Shown piece after piece: positions 45,871 through 60,469 of a stretch of 64,000 nucleotides of DNA; position 1 is the first letter of the stretch, and every line of letters begins with the position of its first letter. Made by a program: the position numbers and the translations under genes. The notes beneath the pieces were generated by a model that did no database searches, was not told the origin of the DNA, and was given only the letters and a program-made list of their open reading frames with translations. Origin of the DNA: Strongylocentrotus purpuratus (Eukaryota > Echinodermata > Echinoidea > Camarodonta > Strongylocentrotidae); the NCBI RefSeq assembly GCF_000002235.5, contig NW_022145596.1, positions 30,397,367 to 30,461,366 of the forward strand, written 5' to 3'.

Positions 45871-46745
45871 CTATCTGATGGAACATGATATTGGTGGGAA
45901 CATATGGTAAATATTATTTGTTCATTCATAGGCTTCCTCCATGAGTTCGTTACGAAAAATAACTGGACAAAAAGTTAACAAAATACATTTCTAAAAGAAC
46001 ACGTAATACGGAAATTTAACTTTTCAACAGAATGTATTTTCTCATTATCAGGCAACTTCACTGTCAGAGTCAAGATATTAAGGTAAAATAAAACATTTGC
46101 CGTAATAATTATAATTTACAGACTAGCACTAATGAAAATCGCTCTATACACTCGTATTCGGATGCATTTGCAACAAGATAATTATGCTAAATCTTGTTAT
46201 GCTAGAATCACATCAGTTTAAAGAATATGCACTAAACGCTGTTTTGATATATATTTCAAAAAACATATTTGATTGACTGATTGATCAATTGAATGATGTT
46301 ATACGTCAATTATAATTTACATTTAAATCATAACATATACAAGACAGAAAATAAGTATTACTTGACATGGATGGCCCATCTTCAAACCTGATAAATAGCT
46401 TATACCAATGGGGTTCATAACAATGGTTGAAATTGTATGAATCCTAGCCACATACTTTACAGTAAACACTGCAATTATTCAAAATGCATATGGAATAAAA
46501 CGAATTGAATTGATTTGTTGCTTGAAACTATACCATGATGGTTTTATGTCCCATTCATATTGATAGTTCCTTGCGTATCGCCATATAAATCTGCTAACAT
46601 TGATTCACGAATTCAGCATCCAAATAATGCGACGTATGATAAACAAATTGATGACAAGGGCATCCATACTAGCACCAGCAAATTCACGTTCACCATGTCA
46701 TGTTTTTCTATACATGTCGACATTCAAAAATATCTTCTGATCATT

Positions 46746-47140
46746 TTAAAGTACAAGTCCACTCCAAAAATAACTTACTTTCAATAAAAGCAGAACAAAA
46801 TTACTACATATTAGTGCATCCAAACAAAAACATATTACTATCAATCTAACTTGGATGCTGGTGTGAGGAAATAAGATTCTTAGGGGGGGGGGGGGATTGG
46901 AAATTTATATTATCAATATATAGAAAATATTAGTGGATAATGAGGACATGACGTCACAGACTGATGAGTGAGTTTCCAATTTGTCTTGTGCTTTTTATTG
47001 TTCCAAAGTTTTACATACTTTTTCAAAAATTCATAACTTTCTTATTTATCCGATTCCGCTCAAACTTTTTTTGATCGGTTTGTCTGACTTTTCTGCTTCT
47101 ATTGAAAGTAAGTTATATTTGGAGTGGTCTTGTCCTTTAA
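46746..47140. mobile_element. TTAA-flanked inverted-repeat element 4
   Basis: TTAA (46,746-46,749) then AGTACAAGTCCACTCCAAA ... and the inverse TTTGGAGTGGTCTTGTCCT before TTAA (47,137-47,140). The arms of about 50 bp include AACTTACTTTCAATA with few mismatches. The core is 387 bp and non-coding. Confidence 0.82.
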
Positions 47141-47849
47141 AGTTTAGTTCAAAAATCTTTCATGTTACTTTGCAAACTAATTATATAAAAGCGCTGTTTT
47201 GTAAAAACAAAATATTCATGTACCATGTGAAATAAGTTTCCTAATAGATAAAAAACGCAAATGCAAAAATATGCCGATGTATTATCACACCATGATGTTG
47301 ATTTTTGTCTTCGTTGAAAACAAATTGTACAAGCATCATTTTCAGTTGACATTTCATGATAATGCTTGTTTACATTTCCGCCGGGGAACATTCTCAGACT
47401 TTTTGGTTGACGTTAACCTGACATTTCTGAAGGGGCCAGTTCCCATTAAGGTCCCATTCAATATCCGTTCGTTACCATGCTCCGACACAAAATATGTAAA
47501 TGAGTGACCTCACATCGCGAATAGGACCATTAAATATCTCATTAGCGCCTATGGTAATGTTTAGACGATACCGCATCACAGGCATGGCAGGCGCTCCATT
47601 ATAACGGGCGGTCCCCCTTTGATGTTATTCACACTCATTCACTCTAGTGGTTAACCAAGACACTATGACAGAGAAAAACATAATGACGGACAGATGTATA
47701 TAATTACACTCTACTATTAATAGTTGTGTAGCCTTGCTATTACTATTGTTCCCTGTCATTATCGTTGAACTTCTCATCTAATTTGGGTACATCACCACCC
47801 CCTAGTTCTCTTCCTCTCTTGCTCTCTCTCTTCCTGTTCCTCTTCTTTT

Positions 47850-47872
47850 TACTACTACTACTACTACTACTA

Positions 47873-47943
<71 letters not shown>

Positions 47944-48090
47944 TTACTACTACTACTACTATAACTATAACTACTACTTCTATATATATACTACCACTAC
48001 TACCACTTTTACTTCTAATATTTTCTATTACTACTATAACTACTACTTCTACTACTTTTACTACTACCTATACCATCACTACTAATGCTC
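47850..48090. repeat. (CTA)n trinucleotide microsatellite
   Basis: Long CTA array, pure for about 90 bp, then interrupted by TTC, TAA and ATATAT segments. It is the same trinucleotide, reverse complement, as the array at 1-247. Confidence 0.95.
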
Positions 48091-48854
48091 CTACTGTTGC
48101 TACTACGACATGTTTCTTCAATTGGAAATAGATTATGGTGTATTTAATCCAAATGCCATTATTTCTAATACACCCCAATATAGTATTTTCTAAACATTGA
48201 TTTGTTATGTTATAAAATGTTTCTTTCAGAAGAACACAGCTAGTTTCTAATGTTTCTTTCCAAATAGCACTGTCTCAAATTAACAGCTGTGAAATAATGT
48301 TATTTTTTCCCCGCTTGCCTGTGTATGTCGTGAAGGCTGCTCGAGCTACCTATGGGATACTACTTTAATACGACACAAGCGCCTGGGCGCCATTTCTGTT
48401 TCCGCTTCATGGCTAAAAATGACGTCATATTGTGAGATCACAATAAAGTCCTCACCGTTCTTTAGATAGCTTATGTATTTCTTACTTTAATAATGCACTC
48501 AGTGATAGTTATAATTATGTCCCGCATACTAAGAATCTTTCAATCTGATTGGTCTAAACGAGGTCACATGATCAATGATAGATAAGTACTATCTCCCTGC
48601 AATAGGACTTCTGTACCGTAATTTTTTTTGCTGCTGCCCCACTTGCCCATTGAATAAGCATATAGCGCAAAGCAAAGTAGGTAACGCGAAATGTCAATGT
48701 CAATGTCAAATGAGCGTGCATCGACTTTATTACATATAATTATGCATGCTGTGCTTTGTAAAATCTAGCTGAAGCTAAACTGTCTGCAGAATCAGTTCTT
48801 TTAATTATGTAAACTTCACTTTAAATAGACCATATTGCCGATGTGGGATATAAA

Positions 48855-49016
48855 ACAAATATTAACCTCCTTTACTCGGGCAATGGATACAAACTATCAT
48901 CGCCTCGGTGATCTCGGGGCTACCATCATCCCTCGCCGGCTAGGGATGATAGTAGGCCCGAGATCACCTCGGCGATGATAGTTTGTACCATTACCCTCGT
49001 AGTCGATTAATATTTG
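48855..49016. mobile_element. 162 bp foldback/hairpin element
   Basis: Arms of about 77 nt: left ACAAATATTAA ... TACAAACTATCATCGCC ... ATCATCCCT, right the inverse, with an 8-base loop CGCCGGCT near 48,936. The inner 45 bases of each arm have about five mismatches. GC-rich in the centre, unlike its surroundings. Confidence 0.82.
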
Positions 49017-49711
49017 CTTTCTAGATAATTTCAGTTTCGGTCGTGGCAATATTACTTTTGCCTTCGGGAATGTTCCCCTCAGTAAATGTATTAACATGAT
49101 TAACGTCACCTCGGACCCGTTATTAAGTAAAGTAAACCACCTTTTTCTGTGAAGGTATAGGAAAGAAGAAATTACGTAAAATGAATCTTTACAATGAAAT
49201 AACCTATCAGGGCATCATGCAGAGAGGTATATTTAAAAAAATATTTATTTCATGACTTCTAAATAAATTAAAAAAGGACCAGTGTTTAATTGCTTTAATA
49301 CTATCTTCTTCAGAATATATCCTATTTATTTTCGCTTTTCACGTATTACCTTCTCATGATTGAACTTACGTAGTAACTTTAGAATGATATCGAAATGTTT
49401 TCTCTCTTCCGGATTGATAACATTCGAAAACCAAACCGAAATAGGGAAGTTGAACATTTTTTTAAATTTTAAATAAACATTATTTACTTAAGAGAACATG
49501 ATTTGCTCAAGTTATGACTTTACGATCTCGTACCTAATATAGGTTAAAACAAAATAACAAAACATGTTAACGGTTCTTTAAAAATAAATGATTTTTAGAA
49601 CTTGATACGGTTTCATACATGATGTCATATATATTTAAAGAAAATGAATACATTTAGATGTTATTTTTCTGTTATTCTGGGAGTATACTGACGGGATGGA
49701 TGGGCAGGAGT

Positions 49712-49728
49712 GGGGGGGGGGGGGGGGC
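49712..49728. repeat. Poly-G run about 430 bp upstream of the Cdx start
   Basis: GGGG-only run of about 16-17 bases with G-quadruplex potential. Confidence 0.95.
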
Positions 49729-49740
49729 TTTAATTCCATC

Positions 49741-50159
49741 CAGGCATTGACATTCCGCGTGCCAGGCGTCATCTTAAACCATGGTCCAAAATACGGGTTG
49801 GTTGATTAGATGCAAGACAAGCGAGTTGGGTAAACAAACCTCTGATCTGGGGATGTCTCAAGACTGCGGGTTGTTCCGTAGATCAGACAGATCGCGATTC
49901 TCTTTCACAACACATCTTCTTCAATCGGGCTTCTTCGATTCGAACAAACTTCGAAGATATTTAATCGCCTTTGAAATTCAACATTCACCTTTTTGTACGG
50001 TGTTGTTATTCGTTAAAGGGAGTTTCTTGTATTATTAGACTGTGGACATTAAACTGTGATTGTTGCCCGGTAGTAGGCCGATGATATAAAACACGCTTAT
50101 TGGCCAAACGGTCGTATAATATTCATTACCAGGGCGTCACATCTATAAAACCATATTTT
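49741..50159 (+). promoter_or_regulatory. Cdx promoter-proximal region
   Basis: GC content is raised relative to the surroundings. Visible words are a forkhead-type GTAAACAAA (49,830-49,838), a TCF/LEF-type CCTTTGAA (49,968-49,975) and TATAAA at 50,085-50,090, 70 bp before the ATG. A second TATAAAA at 50,144 is too close to the ATG to serve it. Promoter role is inferred from position, factor binding from consensus only. Confidence 0.5.
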
Positions 50160-50700
50160 ATGATGACGCTAGAGTATCTGCACCCACAGCAAGCGGAGAG
50201 CATGTATCTCCACCACCCGTCCGCTTCGGGGGGCTACCAGCAGCAGGCCTCTCATCCTCCTCCTGCCCCACCCCATCATCAGTTCTCACCGGCAGACTAC
50301 TGGCAGCTGCACGGCGTCACCGCTAGCGGGGAACACGTCGCACCGGTAAGCGGCGCCACTGCTACCGTGTCCAATTCCGCCGTGCACCACCAGTCCAACT
50401 CAACACCGGGTTGGGCCAGCAGTGGTTTAGCCGGCGCCATCGCCGCCTCCGCCGGTGGCGCGGCGCCGGTTACGGAGTGGCAATACATCCACCATGCCTC
50501 GCAGAACCCGAACACCGTCTCGTGTGCGCCGACGTCGGTTTACTCCGGGGTTTCTGATGACTATGCTGGGGTTCATAACCAGGGGCAAGCTTACGTTAGC
50601 CCTGGTGGGATTCAGACAGTCGCCCAGGCTCTACATCGACCAATGATGACCACATATGACTGGATGAAAAGCTCTACTTATCGATTTAACCCACAAACAG
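50160..50700 (+). CDS. Cdx: Cdx exon 1 (N-terminal region and hexapeptide)
   Basis: 541 nt, donor ACAG/GTATTT, leaving one base (G of the GKTR glycine). Composition is GC-rich against an AT-rich background, as expected for real coding. Contains FSPADYW, the low-complexity [12 protein letters not shown] and [10 protein letters not shown]. Confidence 0.95.
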
Positions 50701-53337
50701 GTATTTAACCAAAAGCTAAATAAAACGATGTAACATTCATCCATTTACACTGAGATTTGCTATATAGCCCTATATTTTTATATCATAGATATTAACTCAT
50801 TCAAAACATAATACTTAAAAGTCTTCTGTACTATCTTTTTCTTGATGCTTCGATTGTTAAACACTTTGAAGAAAAAAAGAACTTTTAAATTCCATTAACA
50901 AACGCATATTTAAGAGATAAAAACAAAGATTGTTGACCCTTAAATATTGGAATATTAATATTTTGCCATTTCAGAGATAATAAATGCTTTATCTACAAAA
51001 ACCTTTTACAATCCAATTAACTGTGATTAGATACCATAAATTGTTGTATTCTTATCCATTCTCACCAACATGACCGTTTTTTATAACGTTTTGATCCATT
51101 TTATAAGTGATATTCAAACATATATGCATGACAGGAAATTAAAATGGTCAATTGGGAGGGTAACTTGGTTTTAAAAGGAAATATTTAATCAATCGGGATT
51201 GAACAAAATGTCATTATAAGAAACGCTTGTTGATAGCTTCTTGAGGCTTTTCTAAGCATTCGAATAAAACATTAAAATACAATGCTTATAGACTCATATC
51301 CTAATACTCTTTTTTCTTCAATTGTCCGTTATTCAATTGTTGATCGAAAATGATACCAAATGAATGTGATTATCAGTCAGACAGCTAAACTTCTTTTGAA
51401 CATTTTACCCTTTTATTATTTTAAACATTATCTTACTGATTGTGTGTTCCAATAATATAATTCGACCATGGAGTAAGAGAACTACGTAGTTTCCATGTAT
51501 GAGTAAAAGTCATATTTAACAGTTTAGACATTGTATCTCATGTTATATTTGGGCCGAAAAAAAAAATGTCAATAACATTTGTTAATAAATTTATTTTCTG
51601 TGAACTTTCGTATGAATTTAATATGAAGTTTTCAATTAAATTATCACGAGTTAGTTACAATTATTCGATCAACATTACATTTTTGTTAAATCCCTATATA
51701 TTCATGCAAACCATCTTACACAATATGCCGTAAAATAAGGTTTGAGCTAGTCCTACACTAAATAAATACGTTTTATTACCTGATTACCCAATGGCTCTTT
51801 TCCAAACTAAAGAAAACTCTACATTACTTTGCAAATAGTCGTATAGGTTTCTATGGAGATAGGAAACTATACATTTATTTAAAATTATGTAGCTCTTAAA
51901 TTCAATATACCTCAATTCCTTAGTCATAAAGGTGGAACACAGCGAGGTCATAATAAGCATCAATGAAAAAACAAGTATTCTGTACAACAAGCATTTTGAG
52001 GTATCTTCTAATTCACGGTGAGATCCAAATACAGGATAAATAGAAACAAAGCAACATTCGGGGTTTTTCACGTGTTCATTGGCAAAAAGAAGTTATGCCG
52101 CTCGCCAGACAAAGTAATCAAACTAACGCTCTATTCAATTTAGTCGTGCCCTTACCAAATGTCTTTTAGATAAAACCGTTCTTTTCATTATGGTCTAGAA
52201 AAAGCATTCAAAACCGTTCTTAAATATTCAAATAATATAAATAAACAATTTATATTATTTTATTTTACATTACAGAAAATGCAATTTTCTCATTTGCTTT
52301 TAATAGTCAATGTGTAAAGACTCAAGTTTGTTAAAGTCCTCTTTGACGGCGATTAAAAAGGGAGAATAACAATAAGAGAACTTTCGCGTATTGATTCTAA
52401 ATTCAAATTGAGCAGGACCAGCTCTTGATACTTCAAAAGAACGCGTAGTCCATGTACTACCTAGAAAGTTTAACTATATTTTGCATAATTTATTACGTTT
52501 TAGTTGAATACATTCACAGCTTTCACATGATCACTTTATCGCCTCGTTTGTTATAATCTATTCTTTTAGTCATGGTTAAATCTATCAGCTACCACTTTAT
52601 TAATCAAAAGTTTTGAACATAGCTAGATCAGCGGGGATCCAGGATGGCCTGTGCCTCCCCACCCCTGCAAAATCGAATGTTGTGCCCCACCCCCCCCCCC
52701 CCGGCCTGAAAATCCTTGATCCGAAATTTTCGAATGAAACATAATTAAAAAATCGCATCAAATGGTAAAATAAGATCAGTGTAATTCATACAAATAAAGG
52801 TCAACTCACGTGGTAATACTTTTTAAAATTCAGATAGATGTTTATGGAGTGAAACATAGTTTATGCACAACATAATAAATCCCCTTTTCTTATTTCCCAT
52901 CAAGAGTTTTCGTAAACGCAGCTGCATTTATGCATTATTTCTTGGAATGACAACTGAATTGTAACTAATTGTCATTGACATAAACTAAAATTATATTGTT
53001 GATCAAAGCAAACGTTTTCACGTAAATCCAGCATTATTGCCGATGTAATTTTGTTTTTTATGAGACATTTGATATCATGACAGCTTTTTGTCTCGTTATT
53101 TGAAGAAAAGAAAATGATTTTAAACATCTACACTTCAGTGTTTTTATTGTTAAAAGATTGAAAGTTAATATTTGAACAAAATTATAAAAGGGTATCGCAG
53201 GTAATACTCGACCAATTTTGTCACTTTGAGTGCAATTATTTCAAATGCAGATTTAATATACGTCATGATAACACCTGACAAAAAAATCAACTCACTATTT
53301 TTTCTTGAGGTATAAAACTGCTGACAGCAAGTTGAGG

Positions 53338-53378
<41 letters not shown>

Positions 53379-56300
53379 TTTTTTTATAGCTACGGATATT
53401 TTGAAATTATATGCAAGTAGGATCCTTGATTTAAAAAATCCGACCAGTTGGCCCTACTTTGCTTATTCCCCCGATTTTACATATAAATATTTCTGAGTGA
53501 ATTTACATAAACTTACATGTTGTCCACTAACTTTGCATAAAATGTATCAATAATCTACTCTGAAATATTTTCTTACCTGGTAATGATTATCATCCTTGTA
53601 TTATTCCAATCGGTCTTGAGACAAACTCTTAAAAGTAATTTCCTTCCTAGTTTGAGAGATTCATCACATTTCAGACATGAAAACTGATCAATATTCCATA
53701 AGAAAAAAACTAGAGCATTATTGTGTTTCTTCAGCAGGATCGAAATGTGTTGTGGTACCCAAAATGCCTTCCCCCAACTTTATAATCGTTTATGAATTTA
53801 CAGCAACAAATTCGCAAATGTATTCTCTAAATGTGTCTTTTGAAAAGGTTTATAAGCTTTTATGAAATAAGTACCTTCAATTGCCCAGAGTTGTCGGCAG
53901 ATTTATACTGGTTTTATTGGGTTATGGCACATAATAGACACCAGTGGAGTACGGGAGTCTGTTGGCGTCAAAACGTTGGGTTCATACCATAAAAGCACGG
54001 GATATATGACGACTAATAACACTTTTATAATCCATATAGTGGGCTAACAGCTTTTTATGGAACTTCGTTTTTGGATGAGGGTCTAAAGCAGATGCTTTGG
54101 TTTAGAAATTCTGGAATTGTTTCCTGGCAGCTGCATCATTCTAAATGCAATCGTTTTAGACATTCACAACTTGCTTTACATATAGCTAAATCTTTATCCT
54201 TGTCACTTACAGTTTAGCTGTATGATAGCTGCCATCGGGATTATCTGTACATACAAACAAACAAACTAATCGTGATCTTTAATGCTATTCTGCAATTCAT
54301 TCGATTAAATCCAAAATGATTTGTTTTTCATAATTTTTTTTCTTCTCACTTTCCTTTTAATTCAAATGAGATAAAGAAATGAAACCAAATCATTCTTATC
54401 TCAGCAGTATATGTGCCATTCACTCAGCTCTGCAAGAGTTGACAAAAACATTGCATAATCCATGAATAAAATATATGAGTTTGTGTCTTATTAGACGACA
54501 TTAGAGTACTCAGCCTGGAATTTTACAAATATCAAATTGGATTCGTCGTTTGTTAATATATTTTTTCTTGCCTCGAAAATCTGTTTCTGGACCCGTATAG
54601 TTTATCTTACGTATTTAGGAACGGGAATCTTGTCTGGCGTTCCCCCTTTTAGATAGGTTTATGACATTGGTAAGTCCTTGCTGTATCTACGTTAAAAAAG
54701 TTTCGCAAAAGTCAAACATTTCGTCAATTGACACAACGTGTACATATACAAGTAATTAAAACAATTCGTTGGAAGCACTTTATGTTCCATGTTATATATT
54801 TTACTTTTATATATAAATATCAATATCAAGATATTGCCCCGGTTTCCACACGTATAAATTTGCTACAGGTTGCAATAAGTCTAAATGCAAAAATACTAAA
54901 AGTATAAATCTTACATTATTATAATTGATTGTAATCAAACGTTGCATGTATGAAATTGTCTACACCTTTGTAGCACAAAGTCTGATAACAGAATTCGACC
55001 TGGTTGTAAAACAATCCATTGCTAATTCTTTAATGACCCGCTGGTATGCTATTTCTACCATGCTACACCTCTGGGAAGTGTTTTATGATATAACAGCGGG
55101 CAATTTTGCTTGTAACATGCTCTTTATATAATCATTAGACCTTCTTTGCAGAAGCACCTTTTTAATGTTGCTAATTTGTTATTCTTTCCTGATGTTCTAA
55201 GAGGCTGTTTGGCCCAATAAAGTCGACTTGTAATAATCGTTTTATAGATGCTTTTTGGATTATTGTGCAACCCTCTCGAATAAATTTTCATTGATGGATT
55301 TGTTTATGATCTTTCCACTGCGTGGGCTTGCTAAATGGCTGGTGAACTATTAGAAATATAAGAGGTATAAAACAGTATGAAACAGAAGTGATCATCGCGG
55401 TGATGACCAATTCCACGCATTTACCTTTGAAAACAAGTCATTCTATCTAGGGTATTGTTGAACATATTGAATATTTGTTAAAGTATACGCATCGTATATC
55501 ATTAACATCTAGAAAAAATAGCCTTGATGTTATTTGCATCCACTGTAAAGCGTACGTATTCACTTTGTAAAATTCTTATACAACAATATAGCTTTGAAAA
55601 GAGACTGTTTCAATTAATTATATTATAAATGATTATATTTTGTCGGTGGATCTTTCTGTTTTCGTCAAATTTATATCTTTGACAAACTACATATAGTACA
55701 TAAAGAATAAGTACATGAAGAAGTTTACTTGAAGGGAGAATACTTAGATCCATATCAAGCATTACATTCTTTAAGCCCCCCCCAAACCAATGCTAAACAC
55801 ATGTCATTTAGTTTAGTATTCAAAATTTTTCATTCATTCATTCAAAATAATTGGAATTTATTCAACAACAACAAAAAACAATATGAAGCCGTAAGATAAT
55901 GTAGAAGTGTGCCTAACTGACAATTTAAGAATACTCATACGTTCGGAAGAATAATTTAAAAGAGTGATTGTTTAAAATGGCATAGAAATGAAAGAAAAAT
56001 ACATAATGAAGAAAAGTTTAACTTAGTCCTGGACACGATAACAAAATTTCCTGGCATAAATGTATCTAGTTTCATTTCTCCCTTGAGTTTCTTTTTCGTA
56101 AGATCCGCCCCCTCCCCCCTCCCCCCTCCCCAAACATGAGTGCCAAATTACTGTTTTCGCTTCATCATCAAAAAGAGGGGTGGAAGATAAGAAGGGGTAA
56201 ACACACAAAAGAAAAGACCGTTAGCGGTGTCAAAGACACGTGTAAATAAACATAAACTGACATGAAAATCTCGTTAGCGCGGTGAACGTTCAAATCATTA

Positions 56301-59300
56301 AATAGTTTACTGGGAGATAACGACGAATAGTCTGCATTCGGTGTATCTGTTTGTTTTGAACACCACAAGAAACGTATCTAATGAAAATAGAACACCCCAA
56401 CGCCTTTTGAAATGAGCGTTCATGCCGCCCGAATTTGCATATCGCTTTTTTCGTGAAGGCATCCATTAATAAAGAAGAAAAATGCGTTAAAAAGACACTT
56501 TACCAAATATTATCACGACTTACAAAACAAAAAAAACACCAAAAAGGTACAGACAAAAAACATTTTTTATGTATATCTTTTAAAAGGATGAAAACAAAGC
56601 TTGGGCTTTCATCACCTTTGAACCATTGAGAGTATATAACATCACACAAATTTAAACCATGTTTCCCGCTTTCTAGCGAATAAAAAGTGAGCAAACAATG
56701 AAGTTTGTACTTCGGACATATTTAAAACTTCATTTTCTCTGATGGAACCAAACAAATCTCTGTTTGTTAGATTGAATGTAGGCTGGTTGAGGGTTAACTG
56801 TATTCGATTGGCAAGGAGAATGAACGAACAATTAGCGTGACTTTTCCACTTCTCTTGGTATCTGTTCTTCTTGTATCTCTGACATACTTTTGAACCCCAA
56901 ATGATTTACAATCCCAAGCTGGGTTAAATATTAAACCGATATTTGACAAGAGCATCATAAAGTTACTCTCCACTTGCCTACTGCAACATATCGGGTGCCA
57001 TAAAACATCTCTATTAAAGGATACGAATAAAACTAAACCTGAGAGAGAAACTCCGGGTGACTACTTCAAACGGATTCAGAGGAAATTGAGAATTCTACAT
57101 ATTCTTCCCCATTAATTTCTCTATTTTGCACGAGCAAAACATTGTTTACATCTTCTTCTCTGGCTAGCTACATGGCAGAGTGTTTTCTCTGTGTGGACCA
57201 AAGAACCTTTACTATAGTTAATAAAAGAAAAGTTTTAATGAGTAAAACGAAAACAGTTTCTCCTGTAAACAAGAGCAATATTGCATGTCTGTCTGGATGT
57301 AAATTATTAACAAGATTCCGTTATTTCTGTTTTCCTACTCGATCCTTCTGCTCTCTTGATAACAGCAGAAATTAATTTATTCAACTTTACTATCAAATTA
57401 CTCACAACAATGATGATACAAAGAAAGATTGAAATATTGTGAGAAATGTCCATCTGTCGTTTTATGCTTTGTTAACAACATATAAAACGCGGGAAAATAA
57501 CACATGTTTTAATTTTCTTCCCTATTACATTCTCCTTAATTAGGGTTGGGTTGTAAAAATGTTCAAGAGGCTCAATAGTTTTATTTTGAGTGAGAAATTT
57601 TCTTTCTCTTGTTAATTTGTTTTGTTTCGATCAAAATTAGTGTCAATGTTGTCATCTTTTTCTTGGAGTTTGGATTTTGATTAGCATTGACTAGTTCCAT
57701 TTCTTTGGAGTATTTCATGCCAATTTACATAATTTAAATGATTGAAACTAAAAAGATTTGTTTTAACGGATACATCAGTTTGAAAAATAATATATCGCTT
57801 ATCAAGCGTTATCTTTATGCCTGTCATTTGAAATAAAGCCCTATGAATCTTTTCGCCATGATATTGAAAACATGTTAAATAACTTATGAAATATATAGAT
57901 GGGCTTATTTATTCCATTTATATACATTCGAATCCAAAAGTTGTAGTTAATGATAAACTTGAGTTCTGGTAAACATTGTAAATAAATTCCCTCAGCATTC
58001 ACCGAAACTTACACTGAATGTTCAAGATTACAAATAAATGACATGTGCAAAACCATTTTGGTAGAAAATGTATAGGGGCTGATCAATGAAAATAGAAATA
58101 TAAGAAAATCCGGGTAAGTATATAGGCCCGACACTATGTGCTGTCCACATGTCACTACGTGCAAATGGGAGTTGTGCTTTTTTAAAGTTTTTTTTTAATC
58201 GAAGATGATGTTTGTGCGTTTGTTTTTATTTCACTAGTTCACACAACCAATCTACTGCAGGATAAACAATCCAGAATAAATCTTAGCAATTTTCTCTCAA
58301 AATACGATTCCCATCCCAGAGCTCAAGATTAGCTTTAATTTTGCCTGTCCATTAAAAATATAACATAATATATTTGCTACATGTTTGATTATAATTGCTT
58401 TCATAATGAAATCTTTAATCATTCGTGTTGAATTAAAGAGAAGGTTTACTTATGAGAAAGCTGACAATAATTTGAGTTGTGTTCATTCTTTTTATGTTAG
58501 CGTGGAAGAGTAACAAAGATAAAATGTCCCACTGAATAGGCTGGCTCTTCAAATGCCCTCATATTCAACATGTGACAAGTAGCAGCTAAAGATTGTGGAC
58601 CACTACTTACATGTCTAGTCCCATATACACATTTATGTGTATTCAGTGCACCTGACTCATGGTACACTGTATTTATAAATTTATTAGCATTTTGAAGATC
58701 ATAAAACATCACATTATACACCAAGACTCGTGTGCTACATGATCAACCTTTCCAATCGTTTCCACATTTTCTGTCTCATTGCAATTGCATGATTGGGCTC
58801 TGTTTCATAAAACTTGTTATCAATAACAAGTGTTACATTATTTCTGATACAATTTTGCTCTCACCCAATCAAATTTAAGGACTTCATTAGCTTAAATATA
58901 ACAGTTATTGCAATTTTGGTATTGATAACAAGTTTTATGAAATAGGACACCAAACTCAATATTATCTTTCACAGTGAGATCGTATCATTAACCTGTATTT
59001 TTGCCTTCCGTGTTCGACCTTATAAACTTGATACTAACTTTTATTTAGCATTTTGTAGTCAAAAAGCGTGTGTACCAAATGATAACACTTTATGATATTT
59101 GCATATTTACAAACGAAATAAGATAACACAAATTGCTGCATCATACAGTATCAATAAATGAAAATAGGGGGAAATGGTTTAATAGAGAAAGGGGAGGTCT
59201 GTAATGATTTCTTTTTTCTCGCTCGTTTATTCGGCGCCTTTTATTAGCTCGTCGTGTCACGAATGCTCGATTACCCTATCTCCTCACGTACAATTTGTTT

Positions 59301-60419
59301 TAATGTTTGTAATATTTTGAATGGATGTAAATCTGAAATAAGTGCTTATAGTCGAAATGTAATCACAATGCAATACAATGCTTCGTAAATGGGACAACTG
59401 AATATCAAATATTACATACTGTATATGGCGTCTCAATCAAACTTGACCTACTAATCAAATGATTCAAATGATTTTTATTTCTCATGCAAAACATAATACA
59501 AGAATAATTATATCACAACAAATATGCAATGAAACGACAAATATAATGGAAAAAGCATGAGAAACAGGAACTAACTTAAAGCAGAGCTTGTTGAAGTGTT
59601 AGTTCCTCAGATGCTGTTTTACAATAAAACATGAACAAAGTATGCTTAGAAAACAATAAATAGACAAATATGTAGCTAATAAATTCTTTAAACAAATTGG
59701 GGGGGGGGGGGATAAAAAAAAAAGAGGAAAAATGGAGGGAAATAGTAGAAAGCAAAAAGAAAGAAAGATACAAAAAAGGGAAAATGAATGACTGCAAAAG
59801 CTTTAAAAAGGGAAATTAGATCAGTAGAAAGAGGGAGAAAGAGATCAGTTTAGAAAGAGATTGAGTCGAGAGCCAAACAAACCGAGGTTCGATCATGTAC
59901 ATGTGTTTAAAAGTTTAATCTAAAATGCAATGAACGAATCAGAATCTATTTATAGGAGACGTTGAAAATAAACGAATTATAATGAAACATGTTGGAAATG
60001 TGTACCAAATAAATATGCTCTATACCGTATATACATGTGGAATAATGGGAATAATATAGAAAAATTATGTTGGATAAGGGTGTCTGAATCAATATTATGT
60101 CCGTGTATACAAGTCTAGGTAATTTTTAAAATTCAAGTCAATTCAAATCATTTCACATCTATTGGATATAACATGACAATCAAGGAATACAAATAAAGAA
60201 ATGCAATTAAGTAAGTTTGTTTTGTTTTACTTATGACATGAGTACATTTTTATCAGAAGTGATGAGGTAAATTTAAAGGAATTGCAAAGACATTTGGCTT
60301 GTCTGAGGTACTTCCCACATTTTTTTAGGGGGGGGGGTCGTTTGCGCCGTATTAAAGAAATTGTTTTTTGTATCTATAATTATGTCACACGAAGTAGGCC
60401 TACCATAATGTTATGCCTA

Positions 60420-60469
<50 letters not shown>

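Larger units (their letters stand above)
42869..46745. other. Gene-free interval
   Basis: AT-rich. Apart from a long CT microsatellite (44,849-44,928) and a SINE head (45,764-45,870) I see no gene. The open frame 43,020-43,241 has no recognisable motif. Confidence 0.55.
47141..49740. other. Gene-free interval upstream of Cdx
   Basis: Contains the (CTA)n array, a hairpin element and, around 47,390-47,620 and 48,330-48,480, unique sequence of balanced composition. These could be regulatory for the gene downstream, but nothing in the sequence proves it. Confidence 0.5.

Noticed and set aside
50100-50159. Upstream extension of Cdx exon 1 (20 more codons in frame)
   Set aside because: It lacks an ATG; the first ATG is at 50,160, and the added peptide does not look like a caudal N-terminus.
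53339-53395. Poly-T run as the tail of a processed pseudogene or SINE
   Set aside because: No recognisable body next to it and no flanking duplication found.
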